DNA of 42,063 nucleotides from Paracoccaceae bacterium (GTDB taxonomy: Bacteria > Pseudomonadota > Alphaproteobacteria > Rhodobacterales > Rhodobacteraceae): assembly GCA_019911965.1 (NCBI GenBank), contig JAIOJF010000058.1, positions 1 to 42,063 of the forward strand, read 5' to 3'. How positions within the stretch are numbered: the first letter of the stretch is position 1; each line of letters starts with the position of its first letter. Position numbers and translations under genes: made by a program. Shown piece by piece: positions 8,401 through 16,373 of the stretch. The notes under the pieces were generated by a model. The model was not told the origin of the DNA. It saw nothing but the letters and a program-made list of their open reading frames with translations, and made no database searches.

Positions 8401-8430
8401 TTTATCGTTGCAGGTGCAACGACATATGCT
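8401..8430 (+). promoter_or_regulatory. Monooxygenase promoter with the same operator as hmgA
   Basis: TTTATC (8401-8406) and TATGCT (8425-8430) are 18 bases apart. The spacer begins with the palindrome GTTGCA-GG-TGCAAC (8407-8420), which differs from the hmgA operator at one central base and has the same placement. A second palindrome, GACATA-TGC-TATGTC, overlaps the -10 at 8421-8435, and GACATA recurs at 8443-8448. Confidence 0.7.
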
Positions 8431-8487
8431 ATGTCTGTGACCGACATATACCACGCACGGTCGGGTCAGGCCGGAATTGGGGGGACC

Positions 8488-10101
8488 ATGACCACACAAA
8501 CCAGAATATTTGAAACGCCGCTCTATCCCTATGCCCGCTCGGGCGATCAGGATGCGCCGATGCCGGTGCGCCATCCGGTGGTGATCGTCGGTGCCGGGCC
8601 GGTCGGCCTTGGCGCGGCGATTGACCTGGCACAGCAGGATATCCCGGTGGTGGTGCTGGACGACAACGACAAGGTCTCGTTCGGCAGCCGCGCAATCTGT
8701 TTCGCCAAGCGCCCGCTGGAAATCCTCGACCGTCTGGGCTGCGGCCAGCCGATGGTTGAAAAGGGCGTGACATGGAACCTCGGCAAGGTGTTCTTCGACG
8801 ACCGCCAGATCTACAATTTCAACCTTCTGCCCGAAGACGGACACAAGAACCCGGCCTTCATCAACCTGCAGCAATATTATTTTGAAGATTACCTGGTGAA
8901 GCGCCTGCGCGAATTGCAGGCCCAAGGCAAGCCGATCGACCTGCGCGGTAACAACAAGCTGAGCGCCATCGGCGCGCATGACGACTACGTCGCGCTGGAG
9001 ATCGACACCCCCGAAGGCCCGTACAACATGGAAGCCGACTGGCTGATCGCCTGCGACGGGGCCAATTCGGCCACACGGCGGATGCTGGGCCTCGATTTTA
9101 CCGGCCGGGTATTCGAGGATAATTTCCTGATCGCCGACACCATCATGGAGGCCGATTATCCGACCGAGCGCTGGTTCTGGTTCGATCCTCCGTTCAATCG
9201 CGGCCAATCGGCGCTGTTGCACAAGCAGCCGGATAATGTCTGGCGGATCGACTTCCAGATCGGCTGGGATATCGACCGCGAGGAGGAGCTGAAGGAAGAA
9301 AACATCCGCAAGCGCCTGCATGCGATGCTGGGCGAGGATGCCAAGTTCGAGCTGGAATGGTGCTCGATCTACACCTTCCAGTGCCGCCGGATGGAAAGTT
9401 TCCGCCACCAGCGCGTGCTGTTTGCCGGTGACGCGGCGCATCAGGTCTCGCCGTTCGGCGCACGCGGTGCCAATAGCGGTTTGCAGGATGCCGACAATCT
9501 GGGCTGGAAGCTGAAGCTGGTGCTGGACGGGACGGCCCCGGATACGCTGCTGGACAGCTATTCCGAAGAACGGGTCCACGGCGCGAACGAGAATATCCTG
9601 AATTCCACCCGCTCGACCGATTTCATCACCCCGAAATCCGAGACCAGCCGTGCCTTCCGCAATGCCGTGCTGGACCTGGCCGAGGCTTATGAGTTCGCCC
9701 GCCCGCTGGTCAATTCCGGGCGTCTGTCGGTGCCCTGCACCTATGACGGCTCGATCCTGAACGGCCCTGACAGCAGCGATCTGCCGGTGCGCACAAGGCC
9801 CGGCTCGCCGGCGGCGGATGCTCCGACAAGGGATGGCTGGCTGATGGATCGCCTCGGCAACCGCTTCCAGGTGCTGGCCATCGGGGTGGACGCGCCCGAT
9901 AGTCTGGAAGACGGCGGCATCGGCATCGAGGTGCTGCGCCTGTCGCCCGATGAAAGCCCGCAATTCACCGAACGCTATCTCGGCGAGGCGGTGCGCGCGG
10001 TCTACCTGATGCGGCCCGATCAGCATGTCGCGGCCCGCTGGACCAGCTACGACGAAAAAGCGGTGATCGCCGCCCTGAAAATCGCCACCGGCCGCGCCTG
10101 A
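8488..10101 (+). CDS. FAD-dependent aromatic-ring monooxygenase (PheA/TfdB/MhpA type)
   Basis: The product is 537 residues long. It has the Rossmann FAD motif VVIVGAGPVGLGAA (GxGxxG at 35-40), the DG motif ACDGANS (190-191), and the GD motif FAGDAAHQVSPFGARGANSGLQDADNLGWKL (GD at 314-315), followed by a thioredoxin-like C-terminal domain as in phenol hydroxylases. These enzymes use NAD(P)H and O2 to hydroxylate a phenolic ring. The ATG at 8488 is preceded by GGGGGGA. It heads an operon with the DUF2783 and VOC genes. Because its promoter shares the hmgA operator, a role in making or feeding homogentisate (for example from a hydroxyphenylacetate) is attractive but unproven. It is not closely matched by me to any named enzyme. 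Confidence 0.88.
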   Translation: MTTQTRIFETPLYPYARSGDQDAPMPVRHPVVIVGAGPVGLGAAIDLAQQDIPVVVLDDNDKVSFGSRAICFAKRPLEILDRLGCGQPMVEKGVTWNLGKVFFDDRQIYNFNLLPEDGHKNPAFINLQQYYFEDYLVKRLRELQAQGKPIDLRGNNKLSAIGAHDDYVALEIDTPEGPYNMEADWLIACDGANSATRRMLGLDFTGRVFEDNFLIADTIMEADYPTERWFWFDPPFNRGQSALLHKQPDNVWRIDFQIGWDIDREEELKEENIRKRLHAMLGEDAKFELEWCSIYTFQCRRMESFRHQRVLFAGDAAHQVSPFGARGANSGLQDADNLGWKLKLVLDGTAPDTLLDSYSEERVHGANENILNSTRSTDFITPKSETSRAFRNAVLDLAEAYEFARPLVNSGRLSVPCTYDGSILNGPDSSDLPVRTRPGSPAADAPTRDGWLMDRLGNRFQVLAIGVDAPDSLEDGGIGIEVLRLSPDESPQFTERYLGEAVRAVYLMRPDQHVAARWTSYDEKAVIAALKIATGRA

Positions 10102-10112
10102 GGAGGACAAAG

Positions 10113-10313
10113 ATGAGCAAGATCAACACCCAGCCCAATATCGCCGGCGCCGATGATTTCTACGCCGAATTGCTGGCGATCCACGATGGCCGCCCGAAGG
10201 CGGAAAGCGATGCGATCAATGCCCGCCTGATCCTTCTGCTGGCCAATCATATCGGTGATCGCGCGGTGCTGACCGATGCGATGACCAAGGCCGTTGACTG
10301 CGGGCACCGCTGA
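10113..10313 (+). CDS. DUF2783 small protein
   Basis: This 66-residue soluble protein (ADDFYAELLAIHDGRPKAESDAINARLILLLANHIGD) matches the DUF2783 family as I remember it. Proteins of this family typically sit next to flavin monooxygenases of this type. A perfect AGGAGG lies just before the ATG, and only 11 bases separate it from the monooxygenase gene, so they are co-translated at high level. It is predicted to be all-helical, with no cysteines other than one near the C-terminus. A role as an accessory or assembly subunit of the monooxygenase is inference. Confidence 0.75.
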   Translation: MSKINTQPNIAGADDFYAELLAIHDGRPKAESDAINARLILLLANHIGDRAVLTDAMTKAVDCGHR

Positions 10314-10367
10314 ATTGCCCATTCATTGAAGGCGTCGTTCCGGCGCACAAGCAAGGAGAACCAGAAC

Positions 10368-10910
10368 ATGAAGGTCGAACAAATCCATCACGTCGCCTAT
10401 CGCTGCCGCGACGCCAAGGAAACCGTGGAATGGTACGGCAAGAACCTGAACATGGATTACACGCTGGCATTTGCCGAGAACCACGTGCCATCAACCCATG
10501 AACCCGACCCATACATGCACATCTTCCTCGATGCCGGGATGGGCAATGTGCTGGCGTTTTTCGAGCTGCCGACCAAGCCCGAAATGGGCCGCGATGAAAA
10601 CACGCCGGCCTGGGTGCAGCATCTGGCGCTTAAGGTGAAGGACCGCGAGACGCTGCTGAAGTTCCGCGACCAACTCGAAGCGAACGGGGTCGAGGTGCTG
10701 GGCGTGACCGACCATTCGCTGTTCCACTCGATCTATTTCTTCGATCCCAACGGCCACCGGATCGAACTGGCCTATAACGATCCCGCCGCGACCGAGATGC
10801 TGGACAAGGCGGCATCGGTCAAGGACGAGATGCTGGAAGAATGGTCAAAGACCAAACGCGCGCCCCGTCACGCCGCCTGGCTGCATGAACGCGAGATGAA
10901 CAAGATCTGA
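10368..10910 (+). CDS. VOC-family protein, glyoxalase I-like metal set
   Basis: The product is 180 residues long with two beta-alpha-beta-beta-beta modules (VEQIHHVAYRCRD and WVQHLALKVKD). The candidate metal ligands are H8, E66, H85 and E133. This His-Glu-His-Glu order and the last spacing of 48 residues resemble E. coli glyoxalase I more than extradiol dioxygenases, which use His-His-Glu. AAGGAGA precedes ATG 10368; an in-frame start 14 codons earlier has no such support. It is third in the monooxygenase operon. It could isomerise or rearrange a glutathione adduct or a ring-cleavage product; the reaction is unknown. The helical tail after residue 145 is unusual for glyoxalases. Confidence 0.82.
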   Translation: MKVEQIHHVAYRCRDAKETVEWYGKNLNMDYTLAFAENHVPSTHEPDPYMHIFLDAGMGNVLAFFELPTKPEMGRDENTPAWVQHLALKVKDRETLLKFRDQLEANGVEVLGVTDHSLFHSIYFFDPNGHRIELAYNDPAATEMLDKAASVKDEMLEEWSKTKRAPRHAAWLHEREMNKI

Positions 10911-10915
10911 TTGAT

Positions 10916-10946
10916 CGGGGGCGGTAGCCGCGTGCTGCCGCCCCCG
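10916..10946 (+). terminator. Very strong GC hairpin after the VOC gene
   Basis: CGGGGGCGGTAGC pairs with GCTGCCGCCCCCG around a short loop with one mismatch. It starts five bases after the VOC stop codon. There is no clear T-run, but the position fits the end of the monooxygenase operon. Confidence 0.6.
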
Positions 10947-11012
10947 CAGGCCTGTGCACCGCTGGACGGTGGGACGATTTGACGGACGCGCCCGCGCCTT
11001 GGCGGGGCGGTC

Positions 11013-11756
11013 TCAGCGTGCCACAGGCATCTTCTGCCGCCCCCGCGCGGTCAGCCGGTATACCTCGCCACCGTCGATCACCACCGCAACCATCGATCGC
11101 CCGTAACCGGCCCCGCCATCGAGGTTCAGGCGGTTGTGACAGCGCCTGGGTGCCGGCAGCGGCGTGTGGCCGTGCACGATCAGGGCGGGATGGGTGCCGG
11201 TGTAGTTCAGGAAATCCCGGCGGATCCAGATCAGATCATCCGGGTCCTGATCCTCCAACTCCACGCCGGGGCGGATACCGGCATGGGCAAAGAACAATCC
11301 CGGCGCATGGTGGCTGCGCGGCAGGCCCTTCAGATACTCCCGGTGCGCCGCAGGCACCGCCGTTACCGCATCGCGCCACAGATCGAGCGTGTCGCGGTGA
11401 GCTGCGATATCAACGCCGTAACTTTCCAGCGTCGTCAGCCCGCCCAGCTTGGGATGCAGCCAGGACAGATCGCTGCGCAATTGCGGATTGTGAAAGCCGG
11501 GGTTCTCAAGGAACTCCAGGAACAACTGGTCGTGATTGCCCGTCAGCACGATCCAGCGCAGGTCGTTCGCCTGTCCCTGCATCAGCCAGTCAACCACGTC
11601 GGCGGAATCCGGGCCGCGATCAATCAGATCGCCCAGATGCACCACATTGGCGAAATGCGTGTCGTGGCGGTCGCGGTCGCGCTCGATCCGTTCGTGCAGC
11701 ACCTTCAGCGGCCCCAGATGGCCGTGAATATCGCCGATAGCGTAGATCGTAGTCAT
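11013..11756 (-). CDS. PPP-type metallophosphoesterase (Ser/Thr phosphatase fold)
   Basis: This 247-residue protein carries the three metal-binding signatures of the PPP family in order: GDIHG near residue 8, GDLIDRG near 42, and GNHD near 73. Later histidines follow in FAHAGIRPG and IVHGHTP. These bind two metal ions and hydrolyse phosphate monoesters. Family members include protein phosphatases and ApaH-like diadenosine tetraphosphatases. The start at 11756 lies only nine bases after the cbiB stop, so it is probably co-transcribed with cbiB and the DUF1636 gene. That raises the possibility that it acts on a cobalamin-pathway phosphate rather than on proteins, which is inference. Confidence 0.88.
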   Translation of the reverse strand: MTTIYAIGDIHGHLGPLKVLHERIERDRDRHDTHFANVVHLGDLIDRGPDSADVVDWLMQGQANDLRWIVLTGNHDQLFLEFLENPGFHNPQLRSDLSWLHPKLGGLTTLESYGVDIAAHRDTLDLWRDAVTAVPAAHREYLKGLPRSHHAPGLFFAHAGIRPGVELEDQDPDDLIWIRRDFLNYTGTHPALIVHGHTPLPAPRRCHNRLNLDGGAGYGRSMVAVVIDGGEVYRLTARGRQKMPVAR

Positions 11757-11765
11757 TTCAGTGCT

Positions 11766-12683
11766 CTAGAGTAGTATTAATGCCGCAATCAGTAGTCCAA
11801 GCGCCAGCGCCCAGCTTCGCCAGATGGCGCGGATCGCCTGGTCTATATCATTGGCGATCAGGGCGCGGCGGCCCTCGGCATGGACAAACGGATAATCCAC
11901 CGGCTGGCCGTGATAGACCCGCGGCCCGGAAATCGCCACGCCCGTCACGGCGGCGGTGGCGGCCTCGGGCCAGCCGGCATTGGGCGAGCGGTGCAGGCGC
12001 GCATCGCGGCGCATGACGGTGACGGCATGGGCCGAGCCATGCGCGAGGCAGATCAGCAACCCGGTCAGCCGCGCCGGCAGCCAGTTTGCCAGATCGTCGA
12101 ACCGGGCCGCCGCCCAGCCGAATTGCGCGTATCGTTCCGTGCGATAGCCGATCATGCTGTCGGCGGTATTGGCCATCTTGTAGATCATGATGCCGGGCAG
12201 ACCGAACACCAGGAACCAGCAGGCGGGGGCGATCACGCCGTCGGAAAAATTCTCCGCCAGGCTTTCGATGGCCGACCGCACGATGCCGTCTTCATCCAGC
12301 GCCGCCACGTCGCGCCCGACAATCAGCGCCACCGCTTCGCGCCCCGGATCCAGGCCCCGCTCCAGCGCCCGCGCCACCGCGCCGACATGGGACACCAGGC
12401 TGTTCTGCGCCAGCAATATCGCCGCCAGCACGATCTCGATCAGCCAGCCGCCGGGCAGGGCGGCCAAGACAAATCCCGCCAGCCCCGCACCTGCCAGCAG
12501 CAGAACCAGCGCCGCCACGCCCTTCGCCCGCCGGTTGCCCCCGTGGTTCAGCCGCCTCTCCAGTACCGCCACCGCGCGCCCCATCAGCGCCGCCGGATGC
12601 GGCAGTTTCTGCCAGAGCCGTGCAGGATCGCCGATCACCGCATCAAGCACCATCGCCGGGATCAGCAGCGCCATCGAAGTCAT
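11766..12683 (-). CDS. cbiB: Adenosylcobinamide-phosphate synthase
   Basis: The product (305 residues) is an inner-membrane protein that attaches aminopropanol phosphate to adenosylcobyric acid in late cobalamin synthesis (CbiB in Salmonella, CobD in Pseudomonas nomenclature). Recognisable features are AMVLDAVIGDPARLWQKLPHPAALMG at the N-terminus, the cytoplasmic motif SAIESLAENFSDGVIAPACW, MANTADSMIGYRTERYAQFGWAAARFDDLANWLPARLT, and RDARLHRSPNAGWPEAA. Several hydrophobic helices separate them. I start it at 12683 because that ATG overlaps the TGA of the DUF1636 gene; an ATG three codons later is possible. No cobalamin riboswitch is evident upstream. Confidence 0.93.
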   Translation of the reverse strand: MTSMALLIPAMVLDAVIGDPARLWQKLPHPAALMGRAVAVLERRLNHGGNRRAKGVAALVLLLAGAGLAGFVLAALPGGWLIEIVLAAILLAQNSLVSHVGAVARALERGLDPGREAVALIVGRDVAALDEDGIVRSAIESLAENFSDGVIAPACWFLVFGLPGIMIYKMANTADSMIGYRTERYAQFGWAAARFDDLANWLPARLTGLLICLAHGSAHAVTVMRRDARLHRSPNAGWPEAATAAVTGVAISGPRVYHGQPVDYPFVHAEGRRALIANDIDQAIRAIWRSWALALGLLIAALILL

Positions 12684-13054
12684 GTATCGTCGCTGCCCTG
12701 ATCTGGCAGGCGCGAGACGAAATGCCCCTTCACGCCCTGCGGCCATTGCCGGAACGGCACCTGCCCGCTGTCGGAGGCCGCGTGCAGGCTGGCATAATCG
12801 GCAATCGCCTCGGCGTGGTCGGGGATCGCCTCGAAATCGCCCAGAACGTAAGTCATCTTGCCCGCCGCCCGGATCGCCAGGTTGCAGCCCTTGCCGCAGC
12901 CCATCAGGCAGGAATGCCGCCGCACCCGCAACCCCGGCCGCCCTTCCACCGCCGCCTCGACCATCGCCGCCAGCCGCTCGCCGTCGCATTGCGGCGCGGT
13001 CTCGTCATGGTCGGGGCGCTTGCAGGTATCGCAGATCAGGATCGTCGTCGTCAT
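12680..13054 (-). CDS. DUF1636 Cys-rich metal-binding protein
   Basis: This 124-residue protein has cysteine clusters CDTCK near residue 8 and CLMGCGKGCN near residue 49, set in a thioredoxin-like ferredoxin fold similar to 2Fe-2S ferredoxins. It matches my recollection of the DUF1636 family, which is often found beside cobalamin synthesis genes in Rhodobacterales. Here it is translationally coupled to cbiB (ATGA overlap). A role in cobalt handling or as an electron carrier for a corrin step is inference. The start at 13054 has GGAAACGG before it. It lies downstream of the glutathionyl-hydroquinone reductase gene on the same strand, with 66 bases between. Confidence 0.8.
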   Translation of the reverse strand: MTTTILICDTCKRPDHDETAPQCDGERLAAMVEAAVEGRPGLRVRRHSCLMGCGKGCNLAIRAAGKMTYVLGDFEAIPDHAEAIADYASLHAASDSGQVPFRQWPQGVKGHFVSRLPDQGSDDT

Positions 13055-13120
13055 CGCCGTTTCCGGGCCGCTTTCGGGGGTTGCAGCCCTTCAAACGGAA
13101 ATCACGGCGTGATGCAACGC

Positions 13121-14101
13121 CTAAAGTTTGCCCCGCCCATGCGGTGCCGAAAAGTTGAGTTCGGGGCCGATCGGGATGATCCGGTGCGGATTGATCGTGG
13201 CGTGGCTGTAATGGTAATGCCGCACGAAATGGTCGAACCGCACCGTTTCGGCAATGCCGGGTGTCTGGTACAGATCGCGCGTATAGGCCCAGAGATTGGG
13301 ATATTCGCGCAAGGCCTTCCGGTTGCACTTGAAATGCCCGTGATAGACCGGATCGAACCGCACCAGCGTGGTGAACAGCCGCCAGTCGGCCTCGGTCTGC
13401 CTTGCCCCCAGCAAATAACGCCGCGTGGCCAGATGGTCTTCCAACCAGTCCAGCGTATCGAACAGCGCAACCGCCGCCTCGTCATAGGCCGCCTGGCTGG
13501 TGGCAAATCCGCAGCGATAGACGCCGTTATTCACGTTATCGTAGATCCGGGTATTGATCGCCTCGATCTCGGCCCGCAGGTCCTCGGGCCAGTAATCATC
13601 GGAATTGCCGGTGATCGTATCGAAGGCGGAATTCAGCATGCGGATGATTTCCGAAGATTCGTTGGATACGATGGTGCCTTCGGCCTTGTCCCACAGGATC
13701 GGAACCGTCACGCGCCCGGAAATGCCGGGATCGGCTTTCAGGTAGATGTCGCGCAGGAAGGCGGCATTGCCAAGGCTGTCGCCGGTGGTGCCGGGGAAAT
13801 CCGTGGCGAAGGTCCAGCCGTCATCCAGCATGTCGGGATGCACGACATCGACGCTGATATGCTCCTGCAACCCTTTCAGCGCGCGGAAGATCAGCGTGCG
13901 ATGCGCCCAGGGGCAGGCATAGGAGACATAGAGGTGATAGCGCCCGCTTTCGGCGCGAAATCCGGCCCTGCCGGTCGGCCCCGCTGCGCCATCGGCGGTG
14001 ATCCAGTTGCGAAAGCCGGCGGTGGAGCGCACGAAGGCACCTCCCGTCCTGGCGGTGTCGTACCATTCGTTCGTCCAGGTTCCGTCAACCAACTGGCCCA
14101 T
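13121..14101 (-). CDS. Glutathionyl-hydroquinone reductase (Xi-class GST)
   Basis: The product is 326 residues long. The motif YVSYACPWAHR places the catalytic cysteine at residue 63, the signature of the YqjG/PcpF/ECM4 group. These enzymes reduce glutathionyl-hydroquinones to hydroquinones and GSH. The family features WDKAEGTIVSNESSEIIRMLN and the C-terminal DVRLFTTLVRFD-like stretch (DWRLFTTLVRFDPVYHGHFKCN) are present. The frame is open well upstream, but homology begins at MGQLVDGTW, so I use 14101. It may clean up quinone adducts produced by aromatic degradation elsewhere in the window. No direct operon link to those genes exists. Confidence 0.9.
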   Translation of the reverse strand: MGQLVDGTWTNEWYDTARTGGAFVRSTAGFRNWITADGAAGPTGRAGFRAESGRYHLYVSYACPWAHRTLIFRALKGLQEHISVDVVHPDMLDDGWTFATDFPGTTGDSLGNAAFLRDIYLKADPGISGRVTVPILWDKAEGTIVSNESSEIIRMLNSAFDTITGNSDDYWPEDLRAEIEAINTRIYDNVNNGVYRCGFATSQAAYDEAAVALFDTLDWLEDHLATRRYLLGARQTEADWRLFTTLVRFDPVYHGHFKCNRKALREYPNLWAYTRDLYQTPGIAETVRFDHFVRHYHYSHATINPHRIIPIGPELNFSAPHGRGKL

Positions 14102-14280
14102 CACTGTCTCCGTTCGTTTCCATGTCCCGGAACAGATAATAGTTTCCAATTCAGGAATAACCCCCCAAATCCTCACAAAACTGTTGTCTAAATCGAAACA
14201 ATCGCGCGCCTGAGGCGTCATTGGGCATCGCCATGCCCGTCTAACGTTGCTGACAGAAGATCGAAAGGCAGCCGCCCGCC

Positions 14281-15666
14281 TTAACGCACCAGCCGGAAGG
14301 ACGTTTCGGTGGAATTGAGGCCGTTCGGACAAAGACCAAGGCTGGCCTGGGCGCTGAATTTGATGTCGCCATTGGCATAAAGGTTCAATCCTTCGATACC
14401 GTTGGACTGCGCCGAAATATGCATCTCTCCTTCGGCATAGATCGTCGCGCCGTACAATTCCAGCCCCGAGGCCGAGTCGAAATCGCCACCGGCATAGATC
14501 ACCACCTCGCCGCCGGTGGCGCAGCCGTCATCGGTCCCCAGCCGGACGCCATTGGCACCGTAGACCGATTTGTTGCCGGTATCGGTCGAAACCAGAACCA
14601 CGTCTTCAAAGACCGAACCGTTGCCGAACTGCATGTTGCATTCCGACACGATCACCACCTCGCTGACCGTGGAACCTGCAAAGAACTGCGCCTTGCTGCC
14701 ATTGGAGCCTCCGCATTCGACCTCGTAGATGCGCCCGGCCTGAAAGTTGGTGTATTTGACGTCCTTGGCGCGAATGGTGATGACCGAGGCGCTCGGATTG
14801 ATATAGGACGGCTGGTCGGCGTAATAGGGATTGAGGAAACTCGCCGCCATCGTGGCCGCGCTCGGGATCGTCGGCGTGAGGCCGGTGCCGGTTTCAAACA
14901 CATCCCCATAGGTCAGGGTGGCCGAGCTTTCGGCGGTGCCGCGCCCGACAACGCTGCTCATGCCGACCGAACTGGGCCAGCTGATCATCGAGAAATCCGG
15001 CACCACAAGTGCGGCATCGTTGGAGAACGTGTTGTTGTTGGACAATTTGACGCCGTTCGCCCCGAAAATGCAGAAATCGTTGTAAACGGCGTTGTTCGAG
15101 GTGATCTCGAACTCGCCATTGGTGGCGATATTGGCTGCCACGCAGCCGCCTTCGGTCATCGCGGCAATGGATTCCGTCTGGATATTCCAGCTTTGCATGC
15201 CGCCGATGCGCAGCAACATGGTGCCAAGGGCATTGCCGCTGGCGGCGTTGCGGTTGGCCACCACCCGCACCGCATTCACGTTGCTGGTGGACTGGGTAAA
15301 GGTGCCGGCATCGAAATCCCAGATGCCGAAGGTGATATTGGCCGCCGTGATGGCGCTGTTCTGGTTGTCGCCCATCAGGTTGGCATTGGCCAGGTCGATC
15401 ACCGCGGCGCGAATGGTGTTCTGGGCATTGGTATCGACATCGGATGAACCGGCCTTCTGCAACTCGATCACGGCGGCATGGGCGGTTGCGTCGGCGGCGG
15501 TCTGCAACTGGCTGCGCACCCGCCATGCATTGGTGCTGTCCACCGACATGCCGCCGAAAAACAGCGTGATGATAAGGACCATCACGGCGAAATGCGTCAT
15601 CGTGCCGGTTTCGTCCTTGCAAAACCGACCGGTCCGCTGACGAAGGGAAAGAAGGGCGTCGTGCAT
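14281..15666 (-). CDS. TadG-like pilus assembly/secreted protein
   Basis: This 461-residue protein has an N-terminal charged stretch, then a single hydrophobic helix (MTHFAVMVLIITLFFGGMSVDSTN) and the TadG-type segment RVRSQLQTAADATAHAAVIEL. This fits Tad (tight adherence) pilus-associated proteins with a large periplasmic or extracellular part. The C-terminal 250 residues are rich in Asn, Gly, Ser and Val with recurring GANGVxL (IFGANGVKLS, VYGANGVRLG), suggesting stacked beta-strands of a right-handed helix. TAGGAGG precedes the ATG. It follows a TadE gene by 13 bases. No other tad genes are in the window, so the pair is an isolated locus. Confidence 0.78.
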   Translation of the reverse strand: MHDALLSLRQRTGRFCKDETGTMTHFAVMVLIITLFFGGMSVDSTNAWRVRSQLQTAADATAHAAVIELQKAGSSDVDTNAQNTIRAAVIDLANANLMGDNQNSAITAANITFGIWDFDAGTFTQSTSNVNAVRVVANRNAASGNALGTMLLRIGGMQSWNIQTESIAAMTEGGCVAANIATNGEFEITSNNAVYNDFCIFGANGVKLSNNNTFSNDAALVVPDFSMISWPSSVGMSSVVGRGTAESSATLTYGDVFETGTGLTPTIPSAATMAASFLNPYYADQPSYINPSASVITIRAKDVKYTNFQAGRIYEVECGGSNGSKAQFFAGSTVSEVVIVSECNMQFGNGSVFEDVVLVSTDTGNKSVYGANGVRLGTDDGCATGGEVVIYAGGDFDSASGLELYGATIYAEGEMHISAQSNGIEGLNLYANGDIKFSAQASLGLCPNGLNSTETSFRLVR

Positions 15667-15679
15667 TGCAAACTGCCTC

Positions 15680-16069
15680 CTAGTTCTCGCTGCGCATGGT
15701 GACCGAGGCGTTGATCGTGTAGTTCTTCGTCTGGGTCAGCGAGCCGAGGATCGCCATATCCGTGACCGAGGCCGAAACCGCCACCGTGATATCATCGCCC
15801 GCCTGGCTGACCGTGACCGTCGGCGTGATGCCCAGAAGATCAAGCTGCCCTTCGGCCCAGGTTTCCGCAGCATCGTTGTCCATATCGCCGATGGCGACCC
15901 GGCGGGCGGTATCGCGGGCGACATTCCACATGTTGCTCTGGGTCAGCAGGATCACGTTCAGATCGAACGCACCGACGATCAGCGACGCGATCAGCGGCAG
16001 CCAGATCACGAATTCGACCGTAGCGCTGCCGTCCTGGCATTTTCTGAAACGTGAAAGAAACTTCAGCAT
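15680..16069 (-). CDS. TadE-like minor pseudopilin
   Basis: The product is 129 residues long. It has a short basic N-terminus (LKFLSRFRKCQDG), then SATVEFVIWLPLIASLIVGAFDLNVILL. The first hydrophobic helix carries the Glu at its fifth position that marks TadE/TadF pseudopilins for processing and assembly. NVARDTARRVAIG follows, matching the family. It precedes the TadG-like gene by 13 bases, so both belong to one small operon transcribed from the 304-base intergenic region shared with the solute-binding protein gene. Longer upstream starts run into that region and are not favoured; 16069 is the first Met consistent with the family. Confidence 0.82.
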   Translation of the reverse strand: MLKFLSRFRKCQDGSATVEFVIWLPLIASLIVGAFDLNVILLTQSNMWNVARDTARRVAIGDMDNDAAETWAEGQLDLLGITPTVTVSQAGDDITVAVSASVTDMAILGSLTQTKNYTINASVTMRSEN

Positions 16070-16373
16070 CGTTGCGGTTCCGGTTGTGGCGCGGCGGCGA
16101 ATCCCCTTGGGCCGGCGGGCGGTTGCGCCCAAGACTAGGGATGCGGACTGGCAATACTTTGATCGGAATGTGGCGATATTGGGCCTGCAGGCCCGGCGCG
16201 TTCCGGCAATCCGGCGGATTACCGCCAACAGCGCGATCCTGACCGCGCAAAGTGGCAAATTGTTGGCCAATCGCCGTCCTGAACCCGCCACATTGCCGGG
16301 CTATACCCAATCCGTTCCCCTGCGGGAGGCCGCGAATCGCGCAATCCCCGCCTTGCAGGATCAGGAGGTCCGG
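16070..16373. promoter_or_regulatory. Divergent intergenic region, tadE and solute-binding gene
   Basis: These 304 bases separate two divergent genes and must hold both promoters. I see no convincing coding sequence, hairpin or palindrome that I would name as a site. An AGGAGG just before 16374 belongs to the solute-binding protein gene. Confidence 0.4.

Noticed and set aside
10368-10910. An extradiol ring-cleavage dioxygenase
   Set aside because: Those enzymes bind iron by two His and one Glu and are usually longer. The set here (His, Glu, His, Glu) and the single-domain length are closer to glyoxalase I.
13055-13120. A cobalamin riboswitch before the DUF1636-cbiB genes
   Set aside because: I searched both the short gap and the region before the reductase gene for B12-box-like sequence and saw none. 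The gap is also too short.
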